The notes beneath the pieces are model-generated. The model was not told where the DNA came from, searched no databases, and saw only the letters and a program-made list of their open reading frames with translations. Below, in pieces: positions 49,125-61,927 of a stretch of 64,000 nt of DNA. The DNA comes from Pontederia crassipes (lineage: Eukaryota > Streptophyta > Magnoliopsida > Commelinales > Pontederiaceae): contig JAUKPH010000018.1 of NCBI GenBank assembly GCA_030549335.1, positions 7,626,001 to 7,690,000 of the forward strand, read 5' to 3'. Position 1 is the stretch's first letter; every line of letters begins with the position of its first letter. The translations under genes were made by a program, and so were the position numbers.

Positions 49125-52100
49125 CCCATAAAATAATTTTACATAGAAACTCGAACTTAACAAACTTGATGAAAAAATAATTATTCTACTAGAATAAATA
49201 TTTTAACCCTAGAATAATTATTTCCCAATAAAATAATAAGTGCCTAAATCATATTTTGTTGAAAGACTTGTAAAATACCCAATAGAACACGAGATCAAAA
49301 ATGTATTTCAAGTTATTTATTTTTTTCACAATCAAGCACTATTTTTCGAAAGTTAGAGACCAACCAAATTCCACATGGTAGCATTATAACTATTGCAATT
49401 AGTCAACCATTTATATTTTAAAACAAAAAATATTTAGGGAATATTATACTATAATATGCACTATAAAATTTTCATTTTGATAAAAAATAATTATAATAAG
49501 AGGGACAAATGATAAATTTATGACATAAGGTTCAAGAATCAAGGGTATCAAATATATAATTTCACATGGCTAAAATACAAAAATGTTCATGATCTTAGTT
49601 ATATCATTCATCTATCCTTTAAATTTGTGTGGGACATAGGTCCAAAGTGAATAATATTTTAATTAGATTAGGGTGTCACAACATGATATCGAAGTCGATT
49701 TAATATGCAAACTTAATATTGATCACTCAACGAGAACATTGGACCTTAGTACTCATGCAGAGTCTCACATAAAAAAAAATACAAAGATGATAATATAACT
49801 ACTCTATTCTCTTATCAAATACATTTTAAAAGTTTGTGTAGGCCAAAAGTAAAAAACGAATAATATCCACTATCAAAACACGTTTTAACTTAGTGCTGAC
49901 CAAGAGCCCAAAACAAATAATATCACATAGGCAAAACATCAAATGACTATGAACTTATATGTAATTATCTTCTTTATCTATCTAGACGTGTTTTAAATTA
50001 TTGAAAAATCAAGAGTTTAAAATGAATAATATACCCAAAATATTGCAATAAATATTTTCAAAACTTATTATTTCAAGAATAAAATTCAGATCTCGAACTA
50101 CTAGAGAAACAATTCAATTAACTAATTTTACTAATTAAACATGATTTGTAATAATAGATAACTCAACGTTAAAAAAACAACTTTTTCGATGTGAACAATA
50201 ATATGGATGTCCGGTCGTTGGATGCGTAGCGGCCCATAACTCTTTTTTTTTTCACGTGCCAATTTGGACATTTGCACTCATTATGATTCAATTGCACAGT
50301 CGCCCACGACTGCTGAATGTTTTTACTCTGGGACACCAAATGCGACCAAAAAAAAATGTAAGCTTTCGAAGCTTACAGATATAATCATTAATTCACGCGA
50401 AACATAATTTCTTTCAGTATTAATTATCCAAAGTTTTCAGTATGAATAATTAAGTTGCTGGCAGAACAATTAAAAAGTACACTCTTTTATCGGCTCAACT
50501 TTTGGTTGGACCAATATTTCATATAAGCATATTGACATTTTAAAAAGTTGGATCAATATTCCATAAAAGCAGATTGGCATTATTTTTTTGCTCGGAGATT
50601 GACTAATTACTAAAGGCATGTTTGGTACAGGGATAACACGAGAATTAGTAACTTGTTCTCAAGCTAGAACAAGTTTGTATCCAAACAATATTTAAATGAT
50701 AATGTGAGATTCATGTGTAATCATTACAAAACTATTTGGCATCTTTAAAATTGTTCATAAAAAATTGTCCTCATTTTGTTCCTGCAGCATTTATTCTTGC
50801 TGGAGAAGGGAACACGTGAGGTCCACTAATATATAAAAATGGATGTTTGTTAAAAAAAATGAGAACAAGTCTTTGTTCTTTACTATGTTCCTATACCAAA
50901 CAATTCCTACAAGAACAAAAGAAAATGAAAGTTTATTTGTTCTTGTCATCACCAAGAACGAACTTACGTGTTCTTAGTTGGATCAAGAAATGAGAGCAAA
51001 GTTGAAACATTGTGAGAACAAAAAAATTTCATCCAAACAGCCCCTCAAACCTGTACCACCAGAATAGAATTGGAGAAAAGATCTTTTTTTTTTCTTAGTA
51101 ACCATTTAGTTGATTAATAATTTAACATTTTGAGACGCTACGCATCTTTCAAGCATTATTTCGTCAAACTTTTCAACTCAAATAGCTAATCATGTCAAAT
51201 AAACGTCTGACTACCACAAAGATAAGATTCTGTATGATGTAACATGAAATATCTAACTACGTAATCTTGAAAACCTAAAAACTCATCAGTGATGAAAGCA
51301 TCTATTACATTTAAATATGTTTTTTTTTTAACTTTTTCATGCAGGAGGACTATAGAAGGCTTCTTCTCATAGGTTGGGCTTTTTGACGTATTCCAACATG
51401 AAGTGTGGACCAAGTTGTTGGTGACATTAGAGCAGTCTCCATCATCCAAATTTCTGTTTCTAATCTTTTTTTTTTAAATTCTTGTATGATGCTCTTATTG
51501 CAGAATCCCACACCTCACGTTACATCAAAGTCCTCCATACAAAAAAGAATGACATTTGAAACTTTAAATCATAGACTATCATCAACTTCTCACCAAATCA
51601 GATATATTGTGATTCTAGATGCATTCATCCGTGATCAGAGTACTTGAAAGGCAAAGAGAAGAATTCTCCTCCCACTTTGACTCAATATTTTTCATTTTGT
51701 AACTAAAGTATCATCTAATTTTCTCCAATGGTTACATTTCGTTGTTTTTTTTTAAAATCAAGATGACTTATTTACCTCTTTGCTTTGATGGTGCCAAATC
51801 AAAGGAGAATGCTCCAAATCTCTAGCGGCCAAGGCTGATGAAGTAACAGGCAAAGCAAAACTGGTATAGAAGCGCAAGCTGCAGGTTGACTATAAGCTTT
51901 AATTGAACATTTTTTTTTTTTTGTTTTTGAGAGGATTCAATTGAACATGCATGTTAAGGTCCAAAAACCATTCTTGAGGCAATTGTGTCCATAATTGGGG
52001 GCCGCCATGCGCTCATTTATCTAGTGATGCATCTTGAACATTAAGAAGGCAAATGTGCACAAGATGAACACTAAGAAAGTTCCATCCAGAATGTGTTCTA

Positions 52101-53159
52101 ATTACTTAATGTGTAAAAGAAAAAGAAGGAAAGAATAATCAGATGTTATCATGTTTTTTTTTATCAGCTTGAACATTAGTTATATATGAATCAAAGTCAA
52201 CCAGGGAGAGGAAAAGTGCATTTTCTCTTTCTTCTAATATAATTGACACTGGAAGACCAGATAGCTACAACCTTCAAGAACACCAAGAAATGCCCCCTAG
52301 TTGGTGCTGAGCGTGATGAAACTAGCAATATCTTCTATATCTTTTAGAAGAGAAATAAATGTCTTATGCGTTAATAATGACTTGAAAATTTGAACATGTG
52401 ATATGTGATGTCAGTTTAACAGGGTTGGTCTATTGCCATGCTGTCAGCACAGCACATCATGCAGCTCCAAGAAAATTTCAAACCGCATTTTATGCTACAG
52501 GCAAAACAATCTTAAATGAACGTGTTAGTTGTACCAATTCAACGAGCATCCTTTTTATGTTTTCATCATTTATGGACGCCTTCAGCCAGGAAATATTAGG
52601 CATCCTTACCATCAGCAGCATTTCTAACATACTGATCAAAATCATTTTGTCATGTACTCATACTGTGATCTGTCTGTAATCGTATGCTATCCCTATGGAT
52701 GTTACTAAATAATAAGTAAAATAGAGGGAATTGAACAAATTGCACAAGAAAATGAGGTGTATACACTGTAGAGTAATCTCAGTCCTCCATTCCAATCCAC
52801 CAAGGGATCTTTCTTCCTTTTTTTTAATAGGTAGAAGAAGTATTGCTATGAAACTTGGGCAGCTACATAATACCTTAAGACTGAAAACGTGGATGCACAT
52901 GTATGTAAGAAAGCCGAATAAAAAAAAATCAAAGGAAACAATGTGTTGTACAGAAATTCCTCATGAAAAACGATATGCATCCTACAATATATATTTTTTA
53001 TGCAGAACCATACTCTTACAAAAAAAAGTTCAATTGCATTATAGCCAAATAACCATGTGACTGCCACAACTGTCATCAACGGGCGCCTCCATGGTCTCCT
53101 CACGCAACAGTGATCCATAACAAACACCATAGTATATCAAAAAACATCAATGTCGGGAT
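49125..53159. other. AT-rich spacer, no gene recognised
   Basis: 50614-51046 may be a hAT-like MITE (GGCATGTTTGG at the left, CCAAACAGCCCC at the right, GTTCTC/GAACAAG motifs inverted inside). Small frames such as 51405-51647, 52398-52679 and 52731-53060 show no known domain. Confidence 0.4.
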
Positions 53160-54180
53160 GTCACACCTGTCAGCCATAGCTATATTGTGATAGGGCAGCC
53201 AGAAAAAAGGTAGTCGATGTCCTCCTCTTCCGACACCTAACACAGGACGGTGCCCCCCTAGCCCTATGTACTCATGTAAGGACCCTACAGCACCTCAAAA
53301 ACTAAGGAAAGCTTTTGATCCTGGGGTAGACAGGATCTCCATATGCGATGGTACTTTGCTCTTAGATCACCTAGTACCATGTCCATATGTGATGGTACTT
53401 TGCTCTTAGATCACCTAGTACCATGCATCCAAGCAACAGATGCATGCAAGTCACACCCAATCGTCATCTCTGGCTCCATTTTGTCACCCCACTATCCTTA
53501 TGAAGGGCTCTGAATCGGTGGTTGAAGAGGCTGACTTGGTAGGAGCAAGCTCGAGGAGCCTACAGTCTAAGAGTCCGAGACCCCTTCCACCAGGCAATGT
53601 TGTCAAACTTGTTAATCAGAGTGGACATGTAGAATATTTTCATATAGTTCATGATTCAAGGCATCTACTAATAGTTAATGATCTGTCTTACTAACTGATA
53701 ATAAATTAAAAATTCCAAAAACCAGAATTAATAATGACACAAATAATACCTACAAAGGCATAGTTTTGAACAAAAAAGGACAAACTCCTCTTGCAGTCTA
53801 CAACAGCAACTACTGGTGAAGGGCGAGCAGCAGTGTAACACAGATCGAAGAATAAGTTTTGTGCTCGAGGTAATTTGAAGGTTAGGGCAACCAATAAAAA
53901 AGTAAAAAAAGCAGCACATTGTGTCAACCACTTCTATGATACAGCAAGCGATTCTATCATGTACTGGTCTGAAGCGAATTTGAGGTCAGTCCACTTGGTT
54001 TTCTTGGTAGGATTGTAAAGTCGTCTGATTCCATGAGTTAACTCAGCGATTTTGACAACATTGCCTGGGTCCATCAATAGTGCTACCATCATGGGGAAAT
54101 CCCCAACGAGTGTGCCACCCGTAGCCCACTCTTGCCTCCAAAATGAAAAAGTCATCTCGGAGCCAAGGGAGGAAGTGAAA
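53160..54180 (-). pseudogene. LINE reverse-transcriptase C-terminal remnant
   Basis: On the minus strand, MTFSFWRQEWATGG then GDFPMMVALLMDP (54155-54050) resembles the block after the RT domain of plant LINEs, and EEEDIDYLFSGCP (about 53215-53260) resembles the zf-RVT zinc-binding segment. The two are in different frames and separated by stops, and no RT core is seen. A related CCAGGCAATGTTGTCAAA segment occurs in both orientations (53591 and 54048-54065). Confidence 0.45.
53340..53427. repeat. 44-bp tandem duplication
   Basis: 53340-53383 and 53384-53427 differ at about one base (CATATGCGATGGTACTTTG and CATATGTGATGGTACTTTG). Confidence 0.9.
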
Positions 54181-54870
54181 AGCGGTCACACCAGGGAAAG
54201 AATCCGGAGATGCTGTGCAAAGCTGGGACGCACCATGAATCAGCTAAGTGTGGGGGTCACATCAGAGGTCTCTATCATAGAATGCAAAGAAGACCGAACT
54301 CTATAAACCATTGGACAATCCGACCAATCATGCTAATAGAGAAAGATTGGCCTGCGAAGGTTGCAGACGCCCAAACCTCCATATGATGTGGGGCAACATA
54401 CATTTCCCCGGGCTACCATGTGTATGCCCTACCTCTTGAGGCTACACCCTTGTCAGAAAAATTGATTAATGTTGTTAAATTCTTAAACTCTTACAAGTTC
54501 AAAAGTTTAGCTACACAAATAATTTAAAAATCTTTGTAAAATATCATGTACTCTTATAAAGTTTATATGATTCTATACAAGTTCATACGATTCGTTATGA
54601 GGATGTACAATTCTTCATGTTGTATAACAAAGTTTGAAAATTCTTAAAAATTTTATTTCACAAATGTAGTTGTTATTGAGAATGAAATTAGAATCCCAAT
54701 TAGAAATTTCAAATGCAATCACTTTTAGTCATTTTTATTTTTATAATTTAAAAACTTGTTGATAGCTTCTTGGTACTTAGCAGTTGTAAGTGATAGTACC
54801 AATTTCCATTATTTTATTATTTAACTTATTTTAGTAAAATATATTAGTTACTTATATTAGTTACTTTTTT
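54181..54870. other. spacer
   Basis: No gene recognised; AT-rich from 54450. Confidence 0.4.
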
Positions 54871-54912
54871 TTTTTAGCCGACCCCACCTAGTGGGATAAG
54901 GCTTTGTTGTTG
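54871..54912 (+). mobile_element. 42-bp RTE-type LINE 3' end with 18-bp target duplication
   Basis: The insert AGCCGACCCCACC, then AGTGGGATAAGGCTTTGTTGTTG, is flanked by an exact 18-bp direct repeat (TATATTAGTTAC followed by six T) at 54853-54870 and 54913-54930. Left edge is ambiguous within the T run. Confidence 0.8.
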
Positions 54913-54930
54913 TATATTAGTTACTTTTTT

Positions 54931-55506
54931 ACCGTAGATATGTGCATAATATTGCATTGTGACTGCATAATAATTTTTTGCGGGAAGACTGCATAATAAT
55001 TACTTTATAATCAAATATATTTGATACATAATCTCTACAAGTTCATGATATGAACGATACGAATTTAAGGAATAAAAAATCAATCTACTTGCACTCTCGA
55101 ACTTGACAATCTTTGCTCCTAATGGCGTCGATGAGATGCTCAATCTAAGTTGACAATGAGCATTGAGCTGGATTCAGGAACACGTGGACTGTCATGTGTG
55201 AATGCTAATTGCGAACTGACTACCATAGGAAAGAGTACTGATGGAAGAGACCAAGTACAAGAAGGTGAATGACCTGCTGTCACTACTCTCCTCTGGTGAC
55301 AATGGCTTGAATGTGGCAGTGGCACCAGAATCCCAAAAGATGATTGAAGGAGGACCCCTTGAGTGCAAGACTTGCAATTGTTTGGATCCTGATTTTCAAA
55401 GCATTCAGAGGCCCCATCAAACAAACCAAAGGCTTGTGCCTTGTGGCACATAGCAGCATTCGGCAGTCCGGCAACTAGAAAGTGCCAAAGAAGCCCAAGA
55501 TGTTGG
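54931..55506. other. unrecognised sequence before the tandem array
   Basis: Both strands have open frames at 55140-55517 (55241-55453 plus; 55140-55517 minus), but I recognise no domain in either. Confidence 0.35.
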
Positions 55507-56768
55507 TGCAGCACCATAAGTGCTCTGCCTTGCGGCTTGGCATTTTACATGGGGCAGATTCTCGACGATCACATTGAGGCAGCAAAAGCTCAGGGATGCT
55601 GCAGAAAACCAAATGGTGCAGTCGGGTCCATTTGCAGTTTGGAGGATTGTAGGAGAGTACGGGTTGGAACTTGGAACAACTAGTAGTGATAATGTCGTTT
55701 AAAGATAGAACTTTAATGTGTAGCGCTGGTAGCCAAACAACAAGAAGAGTTCACTAGATGTGAGGCGCTCGGTGGGGGAGGCGATTTCTAACGCAAGGCA
55801 ATGAAATCATGCGTGAGGCATTGATGTCAGGTGCACGAACATCTCTGATGCAGGGAGGAACTCCAATGTAAGTGATCTTGATTGGCCTCAAAGAGAGAGG
55901 GAAGACGTGAAGGGGCACAAGAGCAATCATGGGGAGAGAATACACCAAATGTGGATGCAGCACCATAAGTGCTCTGCCTTGCGGCTTGGCATTTTACATG
56001 GGGCAGATTCTCGATGATCACATTGAGGCAGCAAAAGCTCAGGGATGCTGCAGAAAACCAAATGGTGCGGTCGGGTCCATTTGCAGTTTGGAGGATTGTA
56101 GGAGAGTACGGGTTGGAACTTGGAACAACTAGTAGTGATAACGTCGTTTAAAGATAGAACTTTAATGTGTAGCGCTGGTAGCCAAACAACAAGAAGAGTT
56201 CACTAGATGTGAGGCGCTCGGTGGGGGAGGTGATTTCTAACGCAAGGCAATGAAATCATGCGTGAGGCAATGATGTCAGGTGCACGAACATCTCTGATGC
56301 AGGGAGGAACTCCGATGTAAGTGATCTTGATTGGCCTCAAAGAGAGAGGGAAGACGTGAAGGGGCACAAGAGCAATCATGGGGAGAGAATACACCAAATG
56401 TGGATGCAGCACCATAAGTGCTCTGCCTTGCGGCTTGGCATTTTACATGGGCCAGATTCTCATAGGAGAGTACGGGTTGGAACTTGGAACAACTAGTAGT
56501 GATAACGTCGTTTAAAGATAGAACTTTAATGTGTAGCGCTGGTAGCCAAACAACAAGAAGAGTTCAATAGATGTGAGGCGCTCGGTGGGGGAGGCGATTT
56601 CTAACGCAAGGCAATGAAATCATGCATGAGGCAATGATGTCAGGTGCACGAACATCCCTGATGCAGGGAGGAACTCCGATGTAAGTGATCTTGATTGGCC
56701 TCAAAGAGATAGGGAAGACGTGAAGGGGCACAAGAGCAATCATGGGGAGAGAATACACCAAATGTGGA
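55507..56768. repeat. 449-bp tandem repeat, three copies (third with an 85-bp deletion)
   Basis: Copies start at TGCAGCACCATAAGTG: 55507, 55956 and 56405. The first two are 449 bp and differ at very few positions. The third is 364 bp because 85 bp between CAGATTCTC and AGGAGAGTACGG are missing. Open frames of 60-70 codons repeat on both strands only because the unit repeats. Their coding role is not supported. Confidence 0.93.
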
Positions 56769-58399
56769 TGAAGGGAACAAGAGCAAGGAGGGAACATGAG
56801 AGCAACCAGAAGGGTTTGGGCCTAATCATATGATGGTTCAAAAAGAGGAAAGATCACAGCCATCATTTGAAATGGATGAGTGAGATTGCTCTGCAGTGCA
56901 TACACCGCATTTTCTTATGCAGTATATCCAGTTTTCTAATGAAAATAATCTACTCATGTTCTGTAATTCTCATCTCTTCAAGTATAACTTAATTGACTAC
57001 ATCTTTTACACTATTAACAATGTCAAAATATCTACTCTCTTCCTCTGAAATTAACAAGCATATGAATGCTTTTTTTTCTCTCCCCCTTTTTTTGCACAAA
57101 ATGTAACCAATGTACTCATTCTGTTTCTTATCTATATGTGGCATAATGAAGATTATTTTCTGTAAGATTCATATAATATAAAGTTCTAATAAATGATCTT
57201 AAGGCTGGTATCGATAATTTCAGCTAAATTGTTTGAGGGGGATAATCCCAACTATTTTGGTTCTTTCCTATTCTAGAAAAATAATCATCAACATCTTAAG
57301 TTGGTTTTGGATCCTCATAATTTAAAGTAAGAGGAATGGATGTAATCATGTAACAACATAGGAAATTATCACATCATTGTGCCATTTACAGCATGAATTT
57401 GATGGCAAACCCCGATGTTAAGATACATCTTGTTATAAGCCCACATCAGTTTGTTCTTCTAAAGCTGATATGAACATAGGTTAGGTGCATTTATGCACTT
57501 GATTCATGGATTTGCTTAGCATCAGTATATCAGTCTTACATACAATATGAATCTTTTAATATGACATACTTTTTCCCTTAAAACCATCCCACTTACATCC
57601 ATTCCAATTCTAAGATAGATAACTATAATCTTATAACTTCAACTAATGTATAAATATAGAAACGAGAGCTCACTGCATGTTTATGTTATCAAGCATGTGA
57701 GGTTTCAACCTTCATTCACATATCATATAAGGAAACCAAAGCTAGCGGCATATACATATACATGCATCATGCAATCATGAAAGCATTATAGATGTTTTAT
57801 TTTTATCATATATATCTCTCTAACATGCATTTGTACATATGAATTTTAACTATTCAAAAACTGGGAAGGGACCCACCTAGACAGAAATATATCCAGATGA
57901 CTTAAGCTGACGAGAAAAAACAGAATAGCTGAGTGCACACTTCATATCAAAGAGCATGGATTAAGATAACACTCCTTTATGGAATGTCATTTCTAAGGTT
58001 CCTAGTCCTAGCAATACAAGATTCAGGGCAAACCAGAAATCCGCCAGATAAGGAGCCTGAATAGTAGATGAATGCACTTTATACACATGCGAAAACTCAA
58101 TAATCCATAAATAAATAGTCCCCATAAACACTAATCCACATGTATGAACTATGAATAGATGTAAGAATACAAAAAATAAAGATACCCATGTATGAATGTG
58201 CACAGTAGCATATCTGCAGCAAACATCGCTGTGTCCAGTTATGCAGCTTCGAACCATCATACAATTTGAATGTTTCCAACGACTAGAGCAACTGATCATA
58301 TCTGCATTGGGTGCCAAAAAAAAAAAAAATGAGTTCGGAGTACCGAAATATTTAACTTCAAATATGATTCTAGAAGATTTATTTCAACCGTTGCTCTAA
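56769..58399. other. spacer, no gene recognised
   Basis: AT-rich with no clear repeat. It could be intron sequence if the GC-rich block at 58400-58708 is an exon. Confidence 0.35.
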
Positions 58400-58708
58400 T
58401 GTCACATTACCCCAAAGTCGACAAATGAGTACGAGGGCATCGATCCGGTAACGAGACTCCGGCGACGTCGGAACAGGTCGCAGAGGAGCAACAGGGAGAG
58501 GTCGGTGGTGGGCTGAAGAACGGAGCCTCGAACACCGTGACGGTGGCCTCTCTTGGACCGCTCCCGGAGGCACTTCCGGCGATCCGAGAATGCGGCGGTG
58601 TGGGACGACGGTCCGGCGGAGGGAAGCCGCAGCGACGAAAACGGGGCCGATAGCTACAGCGAACGGGTCAAGATGTTGGGTGGGTATTTGGGTCCTTAAT
58701 GGTTCCAT
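58400..58708 (-). other. GC-rich block, possible first exon or promoter island
   Basis: An isolated GC-rich stretch in AT-rich surroundings, with a minus-strand frame of 109 codons rich in Pro/Arg/Ser and possible GT donors at its downstream end (near 58408). It may be the 5' exon of a gene running left. No matching downstream exon was found, and the protein is not recognised. Confidence 0.3.
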
Positions 58709-59102
58709 TGGGCCTAAAAATGGGCTGAACAGTCCACTATGAATGAAGGTCTACTCCCAAATTCATGCACGCAGATTTTAAATTCTTTTTTCGAATCCTT
58801 ATTATATAAGACTATACATATAAAAATATAAATGCGCACTTTATTCTAAATTCATATAGTAAAATAAGAGGCCTCGGATTAATACATAATTTTTACCTTC
58901 TTCCCGTAGGAACAGGGTATTGGTTTTGATGAGTGGAATCTTTCCTATAAGCCTAACTCACATGGTGTTAGAGTTTATAAAAGACCTCAGATGGCATGAA
59001 CACAACTCCATGAACCAATTCTCATTTCTTGTGAAGGGTAAATCTCTCACATTTTCAAAGTTTTTTTAGAAGACTGGAGGCATATGTTTTATACTCGATC
59101 AA

Positions 59103-59511
59103 TAGGGGTGTTCACGAGTCGGGTTGGACCCGACCCGTGAACAAATCCAATCCGACTCGGGTCGGGTCGGGTCAAGCCCCTTGGGGGCAAAAAATCCGAC
59201 CCAACCCGACCCGACGGGTCACCTGACCACCCTATTTTCTTTTTTTAAATTTTTTTGTCTTACTATTTATATTTTTTAAATATAAAAAATTAATTAATAA
59301 TTATTATAAAATACAAAATATGCATTTTTTAATATTTGAGCATAATTTTAATAATTAAAATATTTTATTTTAAATCAATCATAGGACTAAAAATAAGTAA
59401 AAAAATAAAAAAAATAAAATAATAATAATAAAAGTCGGGTCATCGGATTGGATTCAGGTCGGATTGAATTGTGGGATTCACCGGGTCGACCCGACCCGGT
59501 GAACACCCCTA
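59103..59511. mobile_element. hAT-type MITE, 409 bp
   Basis: Inverted ends TAGGGGTGTTCAC and GTGAACACCCCTA, with GGGTCGGG-type palindromic sub-terminal sequence. Exact 8-bp target duplication TCGATCAA at 59095-59102 and 59512-59519. AT-rich centre, no ORF. Confidence 0.95.
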
Positions 59512-59519
59512 TCGATCAA

Positions 59520-61393
59520 TCTATCCCATCTTTTAGCACGATCATGCTTATTAAGATCGCATCATATTCCACGATTTTTAATCTTGATGTTAAATTTAGG
59601 ATTATTTTTTGTAGGATTAGTGAGATCGTAATAAAATTATATATCAAGCATAAATGATTGTAAAATTCTACCAATATAATTATTTCAGTTGTAACTTTCA
59701 TCAAGTGTAATATGATTTTTTGAGAAATAAACTTACGAGCAAGATAATTGACTATAATTAAAATTTTAAAATATTTTCTTCACAAAATAATTTTATCATT
59801 AATGTATATTAAAAGTTATCTTCATAATAGTAATTATTATCATTTTTTGTCAATTCATCTTAAATTATATATATATGCATTTGTAGGAAGTCTTAATAGT
59901 ATAGTACTCAAGATAATATTATTTATAATTTAAAGCATTATAATTTTATATAAAAGATTATTGTTTACATAATCTTATATATTAAATTGTTTTAAAAATA
60001 TATAGGTAAGATCGATCTTACCAACCTCTCCCCATCTTCACTCCTTTGTTGGTGGTCCGTTTCTGTACGTCCACATTGTAAATCATGCATGCAGCTGTAG
60101 GCATGCAACAACAAGTATAGGGGCAGTCAGATCAGTGCTTAGTTAGCAAATGATTTGCTACGATATGTTTTGTAGCTCGGAGCAAGTTAGTAACTATCTC
60201 CATGGTAGATCCAAAGAACAAAAAGGGCATGAAAATCATCTGTAAAGGAATATGTTGTAGATGTAAGCCGACAGTGAACTTGCAGCAACAATTAATCCGG
60301 TGCTCGTGTTCGTGCTAGTGTTAGTTATAGTAGGTGAAAAGTTGATCCTTGCAGGCAATGCATGGTTTACTGCATGCATGCCTTTCTTTCACCATCTTCT
60401 CCCTCCTCCTACTGTTAAGGCCGTACATGCATGTTCTCTCTGTCTAATCATCACAAGAACAAAATATGATAGAAAAATAATTGTATTGATCAATTAACCA
60501 TGGCCTTCTTGAGTGAGAAGCAACCCGGATGAACAGTGCTGAACTCCCAGGGGGCAATCTAAGTGCAGTAAAATTTGAATTTTGTGCATTTTATATGATC
60601 ATTTACCATGTCACGAATCATGCATGTATGCACAGAGGGAAGGAGGGAGGGAGAGAGAGAGAGAGAGAGACAGTGAATGATGATGATGATTGATATAAGA
60701 CAAAGGCATTAGTAGACAACTTGTTAACCAGAGGGGTTGCATGCTAAACTATGGAAGTAATACAGATCAACAATGTTCTTCACTCTAAAATGATCATTTA
60801 GAGAGAGAGAGAGATAGAGAGAGAGGATAAGTGGCAAGGATAAAAAGATCCAAGTATGAGTAGAATTCAAATAGCACACGGTATCGGAATTATTAGAAAT
60901 CTCAGAATGCAGTACTTAGCATGTGTGCATGCGTGGACGGTTCTGAATGGTGTGGATCAACGTCAAGAGAGGTAACTAAGAAAAACTAAACTGACAATTT
61001 GAAGCTCGATCGATCGGTCTGGAGCATTAATTTTTCTGCCCAAGGCGACGTGTGTCGTTGGTTAACAATCTCAGAAGGAAACATGCACTATTAATTCCTT
61101 AATTCCCGTCTTGCCTTAAACGAAACGGCTCCCGGATCACTACACTGTGAGCTATGTATATTCAACCACTCGCAACAGTATGCAGCAGAACTCGATCGAC
61201 CGAACGCCATTTGTGCGAAGTGAACTGTTCTCCCACGCTTCAATGCGATCACTGTTCCCCTACTAATTAAGTTTTTTTTTCTTCAATTTTTATACCTCGA
61301 ATCATGTGTGCCGGCCTGCTGCAGGGCGCTGCATCATGCATGCATGACCTTATTCCCCTCCAGCTGCTCCTACAGAAGAAGAGAACAATTTAA
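59520..61393. other. spacer with microsatellites
   Basis: 59540-60000 is AT-rich. 60000-61390 is mixed, with GA runs at 60651-60670 and 60801-60825, a TGA run near 60680, and TGCATGCATG motifs. No gene, tRNA or miRNA precursor was recognised. Confidence 0.45.
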
Positions 61394-61876
61394 CTGTTAG
61401 CATTTATCGAATGTTATCAGAATGTACATGTTAATAATGCTTTGAATCTGAACCCAGTTGGTCTCCCTACATAGTCAGGCGCTTCAGCAGAATTCCCCTA
61501 CGGGGGTCTCGCTGACGGGTCAGCGAGCCTGTGGGGGGTCAAGGGGGGGATCCAGGGGGATCCCCCTGCGGGGGTTGCAAGGGGGCGGAGCCCCCTGAGC
61601 GAAAATTTTTTAGGGGTATTCTGTTTGTGATTCGGATTTGATTTATTTCCTTATCACGAGATAGGTGTCCTATTTTCAGGGGATTTATTTAGAGTCCCAG
61701 TCCGTATGTAATTCCTATCATCTGTCAAAGGGAGTGCCTATATAAACTCCCTAGGGGTCTAGACCGAGACTCATCCTTGTAATCATCATTATTCCATAAC
61801 AAAGAGCCGCCGCCGTTTTTTCTTCTTCGTGTTCTTCTGTATTTCGTGCGATCCCTCTCTCCCCTTTTTCGTAACA
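61394..61876 (+). repeat. 5' LTR of a Ty1-copia element
   Basis: The right end GTAACA at 61876 is fixed by the primer-binding site at 61880. The left end is uncertain: TGTTAG at 61394 is a candidate, and anything from there to about 61480 is possible because the 3' LTR lies outside the window. It contains a C/G-rich self-complementary stretch (61494-61600) and a TATA box at 61739-61746. Confidence 0.65.
61739..61746 (+). promoter_or_regulatory. LTR TATA box
   Basis: TATATAAA about 135 bp upstream of the LTR end; transcription would start near 61770 (inference). Confidence 0.7.
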
Positions 61877-61879
61877 AAC

Positions 61880-61892
61880 TGGTATCAGAGCC
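61880..61892 (+). other. primer-binding site for initiator-Met tRNA
   Basis: TGGTATCAGAGCC, exact standard copia site, three bases after the LTR end. Confidence 0.92.
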
Positions 61893-61927
61893 TTAGGGTT
61901 TGTCAACGATTCTCGATCAGCAGAGAG

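Noticed and set aside
55929..56415. Repeated 60-70 codon ORFs as a small gene family
   Set aside because: They recur only because the 449-bp unit repeats, occur on both strands, and show no domain.
60000..61390. Possible miRNA precursor region
   Set aside because: No known mature miRNA sequence and no clear long hairpin could be seen by eye.
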